Source: Tetrapyrgos nigripes (lineage: Eukaryota; Basidiomycota; Agaricomycetes; Agaricales; Campanellaceae). Taken from it: a stretch of 64,000 nucleotides of DNA. The stretch lies in the NCBI GenBank assembly GCA_013368315.1, contig JAACJM010000083.1, positions 248,001-312,000 on the forward strand, given 5' to 3'. The notes under the pieces are model-generated. The model made no database searches. It was not told the origin of the DNA and was given only the letters and a program-made list of their open reading frames with translations. Positions 30,985 to 42,111 of the stretch are shown piece after piece; the stretch's first letter is position 1, and every line of letters starts with the position of its first letter. The position numbers and the translations under genes were made by a program.

Positions 30985-32110
30985 GTGTATCTCTTCTCTT
31001 CTCCTCATAGCCCATGCTCACTCTTTGTTCTAGTCAGATGCGTCCTCCAAATCTCACCAACCAAAGTCGCAGGTCTGCTCATCGGTCATATCATCACCGG
31101 TCTTGATGTCAGTGTCGGTCTTCTCTCGTCAACTTCATCTGAAGTTGCTTATCGTGGTGCTACTATTTCGATTTTTATCAATTGTGTGTGTGTCAACTTC
31201 ACAAGTTTACATCGTTTCATTGCCAACCTTCCTCCATTGCCTTTGACAGTCATCATGATCGATATGCTCACCTCCCAAGGCTGCACCCTCAGTACAGAAG
31301 GCAACCAAACGTGTTGGCCTACCATATTCCTATTGGTCTTCAGTTCGTCTGGGATACCATCAACTTCATTGGAGGCTCATTATCACTGAGTTTTGTGAGT
31401 GCCTTAAAACTTTTTTGATGGTGAAAGCATTAACTGACTGAGCGTTTGCTTCACATTTCCTTGCCTTTTGCCAACCTGTTCCAATTTGTCCCTGTGTGTG
31501 CCATACCTCCATCAAACTGAACACATGACCCCCACCCTTTCAATCAGTTGACTGATGTTAATTTGGTGAGTTTTCCTTTATCCTTCTTGGTGGCTCTTTC
31601 GAGTCATCACCAACCTCTCCACTACCCATCGTCCTTGTCTCTTGTCTTGAGTTTTTTCTGCCTTAGAAAGGAATTGATACTGACCTCCTCCTTTGTATCA
31701 TAGTTCTTCTATGGAACCGCCTGCTTCAAATTGGCCAGTATCACTCCATCACTGTTGCTACTGGTGTGGTTAATGTTGTGATGATTGCTCCCAGTAGGTT
31801 CATTCTTCCATTTGTCCGCTATGTCAAGTTGTCAACCCAAATACCCGATTTTTGCGTTGGCTGTGATCAGACTGATTGGGGTGAGTTTTGGTCAATTGTT
31901 ACCCTTGGTTTGCTCATACTCACTCTGTTTTTCTGTAGTGCTTGTTCTATTGGTTCAGGCGGAATCTATTCAAATGTTGCTGAAGGACGTAGCCAGCTCA
32001 GGTTGCCATTGTGCTGTACATTCTCATATGTACAAGTAGGACCTCGAAAATTTCAATTTTGCATGTCGTTTGCAAAGAAGTTACTGAGGCATGAGCCTGG
32101 TGGGTAGGAA
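30985..32110 (+). pseudogene. MFS sugar-transporter pseudogene, copy 1
   Basis: Fragments in several frames match the order of an MFS hexose-type transporter: a GLLIGHIITGLDVSVGLLSS segment (about 31070), IPIGLQFVW (about 31330) and, after unrelated-looking sequence, the block FFYGTACFKLAGITKSYPIT (seen clearly in the second copy) at about 31707 onward. Frameshifts and stops separate the pieces, and no exon chain gives a full transporter. The 3' part (from 31673) belongs to the duplicated block and recurs at 37749-38230. Confidence 0.5.
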
Positions 32111-32809
32111 TTAATGGAAGTTGGCGGATCAGAGGGTTTGGACAGAAACATGCTCTGCTAGGTTGAGTATGATGGACATTATTAGTGCATCGTTCCTTTT
32201 GAGGGCTCAATTACAAGGCTTTATTACTGATTTGTATTACCAACGTAACACATCATCCAAATGTCATTATTTCCTCCATTCTGCTCTCTATTTGTCAAAT
32301 TGTCAATTGGCCCATGAATAGCAGTGCTAGAGGATTCGAAGGGATTGCTTGAAGGGAACTGCTCCATGTAGTACAACGAAGCATAAAGTGTAGCTAGATG
32401 ATTGTTCACTGCAGCTGGTCTTCTCACAAGGTGGTGAAGAGGGAAAACATGCTGAGATATGTGAGCCGCCCACAGCCCGCAGTCTTGGTGGGTGGATAAT
32501 GTTTAGTGAAGAGCACACATGTACACTGAAACTGTGACAGACGTGTCGTGTCCTTTTGAACCATTATCACTCCTACCTTGCACCTACCACAAGCCTTAAG
32601 ATCTTCAAAGCTTCACACTTCACTTCTTTCAGGTGAATCCTCAAAAATTATTTAAAAAAACTGGTATGTAATAGTCTAGTATGTAGTAACCTACTCATCA
32701 CTGAAAATATGTAATGTACTCTAGCTTAAATCATTCATTCAATAGCAAGTACATTGTGTCCAGGTCCATCAACTTGAAGTAATTATCTTGGTGTCTAGAA
32801 AAACTCAAC

Positions 32810-32959
32810 ATTGTAGTAGGGACATCTGAGGTTTCTGCCAGTTTAGCTGGTGTTTGTCCATGTTTGTTGGTAGCTTTAGCCTAGTTTCCTGTTGTAGTGG
32901 TAGACAATCTAGCACGTCTTGTGAGGCTTTCTCCAGCAGCAGGCTACGCCTGCTCCAAC
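32810..32959. mobile_element. 150-bp insertion present only in the left duplicate
   Basis: The right copy reads straight through at the matching point (near 38913-38920). Here about 147 bp plus a duplicated (C)AAC separate the same flanks. The insert ends in a hairpin AGCAGGCTACGCCTGCT. It is short, with no ORF, so either a small non-autonomous element or a deletion in the other copy. The short repeat at both borders favours insertion. Confidence 0.55.
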
Positions 32960-32984
32960 GTACATGACTTTCATATGAAGGCAG

Positions 32985-34076
32985 TCACATCAACTCATCA
33001 GAATTCTGGCCTTGTGAAGTCTCTTCCCTTTTACGAGTCCCGGATCCGGCACTACTAGCTTGAATGTTTCCTTTTCTGCCTCTCACAAAACCTGCTGTCT
33101 CTAGATTACTTTTAGCTTCTGTCCTGTTAGCTGCAGCAGCAGAAGAACTTTGCATTTGTAGGAAAGGTGTCATTGTGGCCTGCTGTCCTTTGTTGCCGGC
33201 GAAATATCTCGACCCACTTCCTTTGCGCAGGATCAAGATTGCAATGACCGCTATCAAAACAAAGCCACCTAGTAAACCGCCAATGAGACCTGCAATGAGT
33301 GGGACCTTCGATTTCGAGCGAGTCGGTGATGCCGAAGCTGAAGCACCAGGTAAGTCAGTGCTGCTCAGTGGAGCTGTTGAATCAGAGTTGACAGAGGTAA
33401 ACCTGGCAGGAAAAAAATATCAGAAACTCTATGAACACTCAAAGTGATATATCACGATCTCACGCGAGTTTATCCACAACTGCCCACTGCGCCAGCGTAT
33501 CGTCTCCCATAGATATCACCAAAGTATGTTTCTCATTTTCCAGTCCGTCTCTCCACCATCTCACATCGAAACTTTGTGTAGCCTTTTCACGAGTCTGGGC
33601 ATGCAGAGAATTCACATCAGATTTGTCTCGCAAATCTACGAGTTCATTGGGACTGCTGTCTAGCGTCAGGATCATCGAGATGTTCCAAGGCCAAAGGGCT
33701 GTGTAATAATATATAGCCACTCCTGTCAAGAATGGAATGGACAAGTTCATGTTCGTTGCAAGTCTCGACTCGTTTCTAAAGATCGAGTACTTACCAGTGA
33801 ATGTATTGCAGTGCAAGCAATAACGTCTTCACAGGCAGCCATGATTCCCCCGCTGAAATGGGCATCCTTATGTCCGACCTTGTCCCAACCTGACTCTGAT
33901 GGGAGATAAGGTAAGCATATAATATACCGTCATCCCTAAAACTAGTTACCAGAGTTTTCTGGAGCATACTTTATCCTTGGGTCTGACTCCTCTAGCGTGC
34001 TGTTGACAATTTGACTCGAGACATACGTCAGCTGAAGTACCAGAAAGCAGAGGGGGAGCGAGGCTCTCAAAATCAT
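32985..34076 (-). pseudogene. Single-pass membrane protein paralogue 1, broken
   Basis: Four exons by comparison with paralogue 2: 34076-33950, 33895-33795, 33722-33464, 33402-32985. Exon 1 encodes a signal peptide (MILRASLPLCFLVLQLTYVSS). Two lesions are visible. Exon 2 is 101 bp instead of 105, so a 4-bp deletion shifts the frame before the main ectodomain exon. In the last exon a TGA replaces the CGA of paralogue 2, removing the final PPSYESHVR tail. The rest, including the transmembrane segment and basic stop-transfer residues, is nearly identical to paralogue 2. Confidence 0.8.
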
Positions 34077-34464
34077 GTAGAGAACTTGCGGTAAAACATG
34101 TCAACTTGGAGACCTTACGATTGGGACCTTGGAATCTGCCTGCCCATTTATGTATCTTTACAACTTGGCACCTGAAAAGCTGAAGTGTGCATAACCTTGT
34201 CATTGATGAGATCAAGATGAGATCCCTACACTTCGCATATCCTCTGAATTGTAAACACACACCAACCCGCAATTGTATGGGCAGCATGGAATGGCGGACT
34301 TTGTCTTCGAACAATGTACTGGTTATAATCAGCCGGGAAGCATTCTGGCGGCAGACCGGATCGAACGGCACTTGAGCCCACAGGAAGGACAAGAAACACC
34401 TTTTGCACAGTGTTGATACTCAATGAAGATGTCTGCACTGAAGTCCATCTACCTGACGCTTGAC

Positions 34465-34586
34465 TATACTCGAGCCAGTCACTTCTGCAAGGTTTAATGA
34501 AAGTCGATCAAACTGCTCGGCGAAGCCACTTTTGATCGACTGTCATCGAAGTGTTACACAGTGCGGGTTGTTCGAGTACTAGTCTA
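34465..34586. repeat. Foldback element, copy 2
   Basis: Inverted-repeat arms with AAAGTCGATCAAACTG and its complement, centred on CTCGGCGAAG, flanked by ACTCGAGCCAGTCACTTCTGC. Same family as 7798-7933 but reversed, and shared with the duplicate at 40426-40555. Confidence 0.6.
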
Positions 34587-34768
34587 ACATCTGACGCGAA
34601 TCGAGGTTGCCGGACTCGCTGCATTCAAAGCTTTCAAATTTAAGTGGGCTTCAATGGCACTGATTTTCTTCCTTGTTTGTCTGAAAATACCGTTCAGGAT
34701 TTTTGCCCGTGGTTCGCGCATTTAAATCAACGAATTATTATAATAACTGGGTATCATTTCAAAGCCCA

Positions 34769-35065
34769 CTAACAACTGTCATATGAAGGTGGTGGTTCAA
34801 GCAATTCATCCTCTTTCTGGTAGCCCAAAGCTTCTTCTCTTTTATTTCTTGGCCTTTCTCCATCTCTGCCTGCACTGGAACTGCCACTCATCAGGTTACT
34901 TGTCTCCCTTTCACTTGGCAAATACGATGTCGATTGAGAATGCTGATGCCCAGTGCTCGAACCTATGTCGGTCCTGTTGATATCTCTGGCTATTGAGTGA
35001 TCTGATGCTGATGGATAGCTTCTGCTGCCGGGGATTGTAGGCAAACTCGAGTTGTTCACTGCCAC
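34769..35065 (-). pseudogene. Membrane-protein paralogue, C-terminal tail fragment
   Basis: About 99 codons matching the cytoplasmic tail of paralogue 3 (40729-41103) up to its end EPPPSYDSC and TAG stop at 34769. The ectodomain, transmembrane helix and all upstream exons are absent; homology stops at about 35063, where a terminal inverted repeat starts. It is what is left of the left-hand duplicate of paralogue 3. Confidence 0.8.
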
Positions 35066-37099
35066 CACAAAAATTGACAGAGAAAACTATTGAAAAACGG
35101 ACCAATATACGTCGAAATATTGGTCGCTTTTAAAACAGGGCAATATTCTGTCAAAGTATCGTTGAAGGATTGGTGATATCTTGGCCCGAATTGCAATGGT
35201 TTGCAAAGCGGGGTAATATTTTGTGATATTTTGGGTCGTTTTGTGAAGTATCGCAGATGGAGTCAAATTTTGGAGCGGTATTGGAGGAGTATTGGGATGA
35301 CTTTGGGGAAGTTTTAGGTTATTTTTCAAGGTACTGAAAAGGGGTCGATGTACTGCTGAAGTTTCGTAGGTACATTCTCAATAGTATGGTCTATACTTAT
35401 ATCACTTTCCTAGGGTGATACTGGGAAGGCCAGCGTGCGCAGCTCAACACAGAACCAACCGCTGCCGTCAACGCGAATTATACACTCGGTAGCCTAACAT
35501 TCACCCATCAACGCATTACAATGAGCATTGAGAGCAAATCCGACTTACTTACTATCACCCAACTACCACTGGCTCTTGTCACTTGACGATAGGACAAGTT
35601 TCTTCAATGTCGATTGTTTCTAGCCATAGCCTTGACTATCGAATTATTTACTTTCTAGCCCGTGCAGATCAGCAGAGTGAAGGTTTTCAGGCTGTATGCA
35701 CTTGGGTACAGCGATGAGTTATTTGCGCTTTGAAACACATAGTTTCAAACTCCGCTAAAGGACGCCCAAAACTGGGCGTCAACTTCTTTCTTCACCTCTT
35801 ACCACCACCATCCTTCAAGTCCTCGCTCCCCTCCTTCTTCTCCTGACCTGTTTCTCTGACTCTCCTCGCCCACTTAATGGCTTGTGCAGTGCGTACCCTT
35901 CAGTCCGAATGCGTGGCAGGCTTATGGTGAGATTTCTGGCTCATCTTTGTTGCCTCTGAATCCCCCAAATCGATCCCAGGAATGACGGCGCCAGGCGCTC
36001 TTACGCGACCTCCGCCATAGCAAGCGGTGGATCCAGAGAAAAGGGTGACTAGGAAGAAGCAGCAGTCGAGTTGGACCGAGAGGATTGGCGGTTCGCGTTG
36101 GTGAGTTTACCTTCTTCATTCGCTACTTTCCCTTTGTTTTCAGCTTTCTGTGATTGCCAAAGGCGATGATCCTCCTCTGCCATCTTCATGTCATTCTTGC
36201 CTTTTGACTTTGCCTCTGAATATTCGCTTACACGTCCTACAGCAACGAGCATGCTTTAGCCACCACGGGGATCCAGGCTTCCTACTTACGTGTGCTCAGT
36301 ACGTCCTCCCTCTCGTCCGAAGCCCAGTTTACTCATTATTTTTGGACTCGTCGTTGACAGTGTTACCGCTTCTCTTCAACCACATTTTCTAACCTTGTAA
36401 TGTCAGTCCCTCTAGACTGCCAATGCGCAACGACCAGAATATTCCTCCTGAACGTGCATATATGCGCAAAAAGCCATTTCTTCAGTTAGTGGTGAGCCGT
36501 TCTTTTGCTTCTCTCAGTGTCTTCTAATCTTACAAGTCCTTCCTTTCGTACCAACTAGTTCTCTGCTCCTCGTCATGTGTTCGTGAGTGCTCCCTTTAAT
36601 CCTTGTACAGTCAATCTATCTCACCCAAAACCATTACAGAGTATTGCTCCTGTGAGTCATAATCTTATACAATGGTTTGTTTACTGTGGTAGAGTTGGTC
36701 TCGCTGTTCTCAGTAGCTACTTACTGTATCTTAGTAAATGAATATATGAGCTTTGGTCATTTGGTATATGGTTCATGAATAGCATTGATGAACTGCTTGG
36801 TACTTCGTTTGATACTTCGCTTGTCTCACAAGACTTTGGTCACTTTGGAAAACTTTGCTCATCTCGCAATACTTTGCAATACTTCGTCCATTTCGGAATA
36901 CTTTGCCCAATTCAGAATATTTTGCTCACTTTACAAGACTTTTCCCGCTTGCGATATATTGTAAAGCAGCCTCGGTATATTCCCGATATACGCTCAAATA
37001 TTGACCGTCTCCCTATTATATTGTGGCGTTTTTCGGACAGACAAAATACTGAAAATTAGACAAGATCTCAGCGTATATTGCGCCGTCAATTTTTGTGGT
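35064..37099. mobile_element. TIR-bounded segment with subterminal repeats
   Basis: Both ends carry the 15-bp inverted repeat ACCACAAAAATTGAC (35064-35078 and the complement at 37085-37099). About 300 bp inside each end are degenerate short repeats of the type CAAAGTATTG / AATATTTTG in opposite orientation, typical of subterminal transposase-binding arrays. The interior has no recognisable transposase. A neat hairpin GACGCCC...GGGCGTC lies at about 35761. No target-site duplication is seen, and the right flank does not continue paralogue 3, so a rearrangement followed or caused the insertion. Confidence 0.5.
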
Positions 37100-37748
37100 C
37101 GGCGTATGGTGTAAATGGCCTATAATCATAATTACTATTTCAATCTTGATGTTGCCAGCACCATACTGACACGAAATTCCGTCTACAGCCCTTTGTTTTC
37201 TCTCAAAATGCTTCTGCGTGTACAAATACTGCAGGTTCTGCTTATGACCAGCTCCCCCTGTTGCAACCCTTGACCCATCATCACGGGTACAGCACACGCC
37301 TACTGTAGTAAGATGATAAGGCACTACATTTGGGCGGGATTCAGAGACCACTTCTCTGTTACTTCTCGGCTTCTCAAATTGGATGAGAGATGGCTGCACA
37401 TTCCAATGTCAGTGGACAGAATCTTTGGAACAAGTTTCCATTTAATTAGTTATATCAAATACTATCAGCAGATAAGTATTTTATGTCTGTAAAATTAAAT
37501 TAATCAGAATCTTCCTCTTCTGAAGTTTCCCAAGAGGAAAGTGAGCGCAAGTTCATCTGTTGGCATCGGGCTACGCAACGGCAATGAGATTCAACATAGA
37601 TGTTTATGCCGGCTTCGCCTTGGACGACGGGAGAGTGGGAGAGCGGGAGATGTCACATAGGGACTGTACAATGGCCGATGCCCGGTCCCGATTGATAACC
37701 CCAAAATCAAAAGTCGAAATTGAACCTTGGCCTTCCTGCGTGCGGTAA
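37100..37748. other. Stretch between the TIR segment and the right duplicate
   Basis: About 650 bp without a supported gene and without resemblance to the rest of the window. Confidence 0.4.
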
Positions 37749-38230
37749 ATTGATACTGACCTCCTCCTTTGTATCATAGTTCTTCTATGGAACCGCCTGC
37801 TTCAAATTGGCCGGTATCACGAAGTCCTACCCCATCACCGTTGCTACCGGTGTGGTTAATGTTGCGATGTTGCTCCCGGTAGGTCCATTCTTCCATTTGT
37901 CCGCTATGTCAAGTTGTCAACCCAAATACCCGATTTTTGCGTTGGCTGTGATCAGACTGATTGGGGTAAGTTTTGGTCAAGTGTTACCCTTGGTTTGTTC
38001 ATGCTCACTCTGATTTTCTGTAGTGCTTGTTCTATTGGTTCAGGCGGAATCTATTCAAATGTTGCCGAAGGACGTAGCCAGCTCATGTTGCCATTGTGCT
38101 GTACATCGTCATATGTACAAGTAGGACCTCGAAATTTTCAATTTTGCGTGTCGTTTGCGAAGAAGTTACTGAGGGGCATGAGCCTGGTGGGGTTGCGTGT
38201 TCTAGTTTGGTAGGAATTAATGGAAAGTTG
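37749..38230 (+). pseudogene. MFS sugar-transporter pseudogene, copy 2 (fragment)
   Basis: The right duplicate begins inside the transporter relic. Its frame is clearer than in the left copy: FFYGTACFKLAGITKSYPIT followed by VATGVVNVAMLLP matches the loop and helix region of fungal hexose transporters that normally reads FFYGT.FF...G. The frame is lost beyond about 38000. The upstream half of the transporter is absent. Confidence 0.5.
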
Positions 38231-38912
38231 GCGGATCAGAGGGTTTGGACAGAAACATGCTCTGCTAGGTTGAGTATGATGGACATTATTAGTGCGTCGT
38301 TCCTTTTGAGGGCTCAATTACAAGGCTTTATTACTGATTTGTATTACCAACTTAACACATCATCCAAATGTCATTATTTCCTCCATTCTGCTCTCTATTT
38401 GTCAAATTGTCGATCGGCCCATGAACAGCAGTGCTAGAGGATTTGAAGGGATTGCTTGAAGGGAACCGCTCCGTGTAGTACAACGAAGCATAAAGTCTAG
38501 CTAGATGATTGTTCACTGCAGCTGGTCTTCTCACAAGGTGGTGAAGAGGGAAAACATGCTGAGATATGTGAGCCGCCTGCGGCCCGCAGTCTTGGTGGGT
38601 GGATAACGTTTAGTGAAGAGCACACGTGTACACTGTTGAAACCGTGAAGGACGCGTCGCGTCCTTTTGAACCATTATCACTCCTACCTTGCACCTACCAC
38701 AAGCCTTAAGATCTTCAAAGCTTCACACTTCACTTCTTTCAGGTGAATCCTCAAAATTATTAAAAAAACTGGTATGTAATAGTCTAGTATGTAGTAATCT
38801 ACTCATCGCTGAAAATATGTAATGTACTCTAGCTTAAATCATTCATTCAATAGCAAGTACATTGTGTCCAGGTCCATCAACTTGAAGTAATCATCTTGGT
38901 GTCTACAAAAAC

Positions 38913-40037
38913 TTAACGTACATGACTTTCATATGAAGGCGGTCGCATCAACTCATCAGAATTCTGGCCTTGCGAAGTCTCTTCCCTTTTACGAGTCCCG
39001 GATCCGGCACTACTAGCTTGAATGTTTCCTTTTCTGCCTCTCACAAAACCTGCTGTCTCTAGATTACTTTTAGCTTCTGTCCTGTTAGCTGCAGCAGCAG
39101 AAGAACTTTGCATTTGTAGGAAAGGTGTCATTGTGGCCTGCTGTCCTTTGTTGCCGGCGAAATATCTCGACCCACTTCCTTTGCGCAGGATCAAGATTGC
39201 AATGACCGCTATCAAAACAAAGCCACCTAGTAAACCGCCAACGAGACCTGCAATGAGTGGGACCTTCGATTTCGAGCGAGTCAGCGATGCCGAGGCTGAA
39301 GCACCAGGTAAGTCAGTGCTGCTCAGTGGAGCTGTCGAATCAGAGTTGACAGAGGTAAACCTGGCAGGAAAAAAATATCAGAAACTCTATGAACGCTTAA
39401 AGTGATATATCACGATCTTACGCGAGTTTATCCACAACTGCCCACTGCGTCAGCGTACCGTCTCCCATAGATATCACCAAAGTATGTTCCTCATTTTCCA
39501 GTCCGTCTCTCCACCATCTCACATCGAAACTTTGTGTAGCCTTTTCACGAGTCTGGGCATGCAGAGAATTCGCGTCGGATTTGTCTCGCAAATCTACGAG
39601 TTCATCGGGACCGCTGTCTAGCGTCAGGATCGTCGAGATGTTCCAAGGCCAAAGGGCTGCGTAATAATATATAGCCACTCCTGTCGAGAATGGAATGGAC
39701 AAGTTCATGTTCGTTGCGAGTCTCGACTCGTTTCTAAAGATCGAGTACTTACCAGTGAATGTAAAAGTTGCAGTGCAAGCAATAACGTCTTCACAGGCAG
39801 CCATGATTCCCCCGCTGAAATGGGCATCCTTATGTCCGACCTTGTCCCAACCTGACTCTGATGGGAGATAAGGTAAGCATATAATATACCGTCATCCTAA
39901 AACTAGTTACCAGAGTTTTCTGGAGCATACTTTATCCTTGGGTCTGACTCCTCTAGCGTGCTGTTGACAATTTGACTCGAGACATACGTCAGCTGAAGTA
40001 CCAGAAAGCAGAGGGGGAGCGAGGCTCTCAAAATCAT
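38913..40037 (-). CDS. Single-pass membrane protein paralogue 2 (intact)
   Basis: Exons 40037-39911, 39857-39753, 39680-39422 and 39360-38913 have consistent phases and GT-AG borders, giving 312 residues. Exon 1 encodes a signal peptide and the start of the ectodomain (DPRIKYAP, then GWDK). Exons 2-3 encode a beta-rich ectodomain of the type common in agaricomycete surface proteins (CTATFTFTG, AIYYYAALWPWN, HTLVISMGDG). A Ser/Thr-rich stalk, a transmembrane helix (PLIAGLVGGLLGGFVLIAV) with RK stop-transfer, and a cytoplasmic tail ending PPSYESHVR follow. The PPSY is a PPxY motif, typically bound by WW domains of Nedd4/Rsp5-type ubiquitin ligases. Ligand and function are unknown. Confidence 0.75.
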
Positions 40038-40425
40038 GTAGAGAACTTGCGGTAAAACGTGTCAACTTGGAGACCTTACGATTGGGACCTTGGAATCTGC
40101 CTGCCCATTTATGTATCTTTACGACTTGGCACCTGAAAAGCTGAAGTGTGCATAACCTTGTCATTGATGAGATCGAGATGAGATCCCTACACTTCGCATA
40201 TCCTCTGAATTGTAAACACACACCAACCCGCAATTGTATGGGCAGCATGGAATGGCGGACCTTGTCTTCGAACAATGTACTGGTTATAATCAGCCGGGAA
40301 GCATTCTGGCGGCAGACCGGATCGAACGGCACTTGAGCCCACAGGAAGGACAAGAAACACCTTTTGCACAGCGTTGATACTCAATGAAGATGTCCGCACT
40401 GAAGTCCATCTACCTGACGCTTGAC

Positions 40426-40555
40426 TATACTCGAGCCAGTCACTTCTGCAAGGTTTGATGAAAGTCGATCAAACCGCTCGGCGAAGCCACTTTTGATCGA
40501 CTGTCATCGAAGTGTTACACAGTGCGGGTTGTTCGAGTACTGGTATACTAGTCTA
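40426..40555. repeat. Foldback element, copy 3
   Basis: Right-duplicate counterpart of 34465-34586, between paralogues 2 and 3, with the same hairpin and a few substitutions. Confidence 0.6.
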
Positions 40556-40728
40556 ACACTTGACGCGAATCGAGGTTGCCGGACTCGCTGCGTTCAAAGC
40601 TTTCAAATTTAAGTGGGCTTCAATGGCACCGATTTTCTTCCTTGTTTGTCTGAAAATACCGTTCAGGATTTTTGCCCGCATTTAGATCAACGAATTATTA
40701 TAATAACTGGGTATCATTTCAAAGCCCA

Positions 40729-42111
40729 CTAACAACTGTCATATGAAGGCGGTGGTTCAAGCAATTCATCCTCTTTCTGGTAGCCCAAAGCTTCTTCTCT
40801 TTTATTTCTTGGCCTTTCTCCATCTCTGCCTGTACTGGAACTGCCACTCGTCGGGTTACTTGTCTCCCTTTCACTTGGCAAATACGATGTCGATTGAGAA
40901 TGCCGATGCCCAGTGCTCGAACCTATGTCGGTCCTGTTGATATCTCTGGCTATCGAGTGATCTGATGCTGATGGATAGCCTCTGCCGCCGGTGATTGTAG
41001 GCAAACTCGAGTTGTTCACTGCCACAATGAAAGGCGATACTGTTTCTGCAACGCTCTGTTCATTTCGCTGTTGATTCCTTTCTTGGGCGAGTAGAGATCT
41101 CAATCCGGGTCCTCTAGAGAATGTCTGCGGCTCCTGAGAGCTTACAGTTAGAATTACATTGCCGTTCGATGCACGATATGTTCGTCGATGTTTGCGCTTC
41201 CGCAGGAAGAGGACTAGGAGCAGGGAGAGGAGAATTGCGCCGATTATACCGACAACTAGTCCCGCAATGAGTGGAGTTTTTGAACCAGAGGTGGAAGCAG
41301 AGCTGGCAGGCGATGATGTCGGAGCTGCTGAGTTGTCACTGGGTAATATCGAAGTAGAAGTGGAAGAATTGATAGAGGTAAATCTGATTATAGGGTTAAA
41401 GAACCGACAAGCGAATAATGGAGATTTTACTACTCACGCAAGCCTATCCACAATTGCCCACTGCGCCAACGTCCCATCTCCCATCGAAATCACCAAAGTA
41501 TGTTCCTCATTTGTCAGTCCGTCTCTCCACCATCTCACATCGAAATCTTGTGTAGCTTTTGCCTGAATAGTAGCATTCAGAGAACCCGCGTCGGATTTGT
41601 CTCGCAAATCTACGAATTCGTTGGGGTCGCCGTCCAGAGATAGGATCGTCGAGATGTTCCATGGCCAGAGAGCTGCGTAATAATATATAGCCACCCCTGC
41701 CGAAAATGGAATGAACAGGTTCATGTTCGTCGTGAGTCTCGACTCGTTTCCGAAGATCGAGTACTTACCAGTGAATGTAAAAGTCGCAGTGCAAGCAATA
41801 ACTTCGCAGGCAGCCATGATTCCACCGCTGAAATGGGTATCCTTATGTCCCTTGTCCCAACCTGAATCTATCGAAGAGGAACAAGAGAATAGAACAATCG
41901 TTCAGACACGATGCGTCAGTGGAAGGATTCAAGTAGATCTAACTTGACACTTGCCACTATCCTCAGGCGCGTACTTTATCCTTGGGTCTGACTCTTCCAG
42001 GGTTGTGTTGATCACTTGGGGCTGGGGCTGACCAGAGACGACTTTCACCAGATGCAGCATCAAGGCGATTCGAAAGAAAGTGGTGTGGGAGAGGTCAACT
42101 CTCAGAAACAT
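40729..42111 (-). CDS. Single-pass membrane protein paralogue 3 (intact)
   Basis: Exons 42111-41955, 41867-41769, 41696-41438 and 41383-40729; phases 1, 1 and 2 agree, giving 389 residues. The ATG at 42111 opens a signal peptide (MFLRVDLSHTTFFRIALML). The ectodomain matches paralogue 2 exon by exon; the stalk, transmembrane helix (TPLIAGLVVGIIGAILLSLL, then FLRKRKHRR) and tail are longer and different, ending EPPPSYDSC with a PPxY motif. The first intron starts with GC instead of GT (GCAAGTGT). It could act as a surface sensor or adhesion receptor coupled to ubiquitin ligases; that is inference. Confidence 0.75.

Larger units (their letters stand above)
31673..35063. repeat. Tandem segmental duplication, left copy
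   Basis: From ATTGATACTG at 31673 the sequence matches 37749 onward with few differences. It covers the transporter fragment, one membrane-protein paralogue (32985-34076), a foldback repeat and the tail of a second paralogue. The offset is 6076 bp at the left and 5928 bp further right because the left copy carries a 150-bp insertion (32810-32959). The match ends at about 35063, where a TIR-bounded segment begins. Confidence 0.9.
37749..41020. repeat. Tandem segmental duplication, right copy
   Basis: Counterpart of 31673-35063; continues on the right into the complete paralogue 3. Sequence identity is high, with differences mostly transitions. Confidence 0.9.

Noticed and set aside
33064..33447. 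127-codon plus-strand frame (also at 39022-39405)
   Set aside because: Antisense of the last exon of the membrane-protein paralogues; the minus strand has splice sites, a transmembrane helix and paralogue conservation.
33946..34392. 148-codon minus-strand frame (also at 39907-40353)
   Set aside because: It spans the signal-peptide exon in a different frame and starts without comparison to the other paralogues; the ATG at 34076 gives a clear signal peptide.
35064..37099. Helitron
   Set aside because: It has inverted terminal repeats, and no TC start with CTRR end and hairpin was found.
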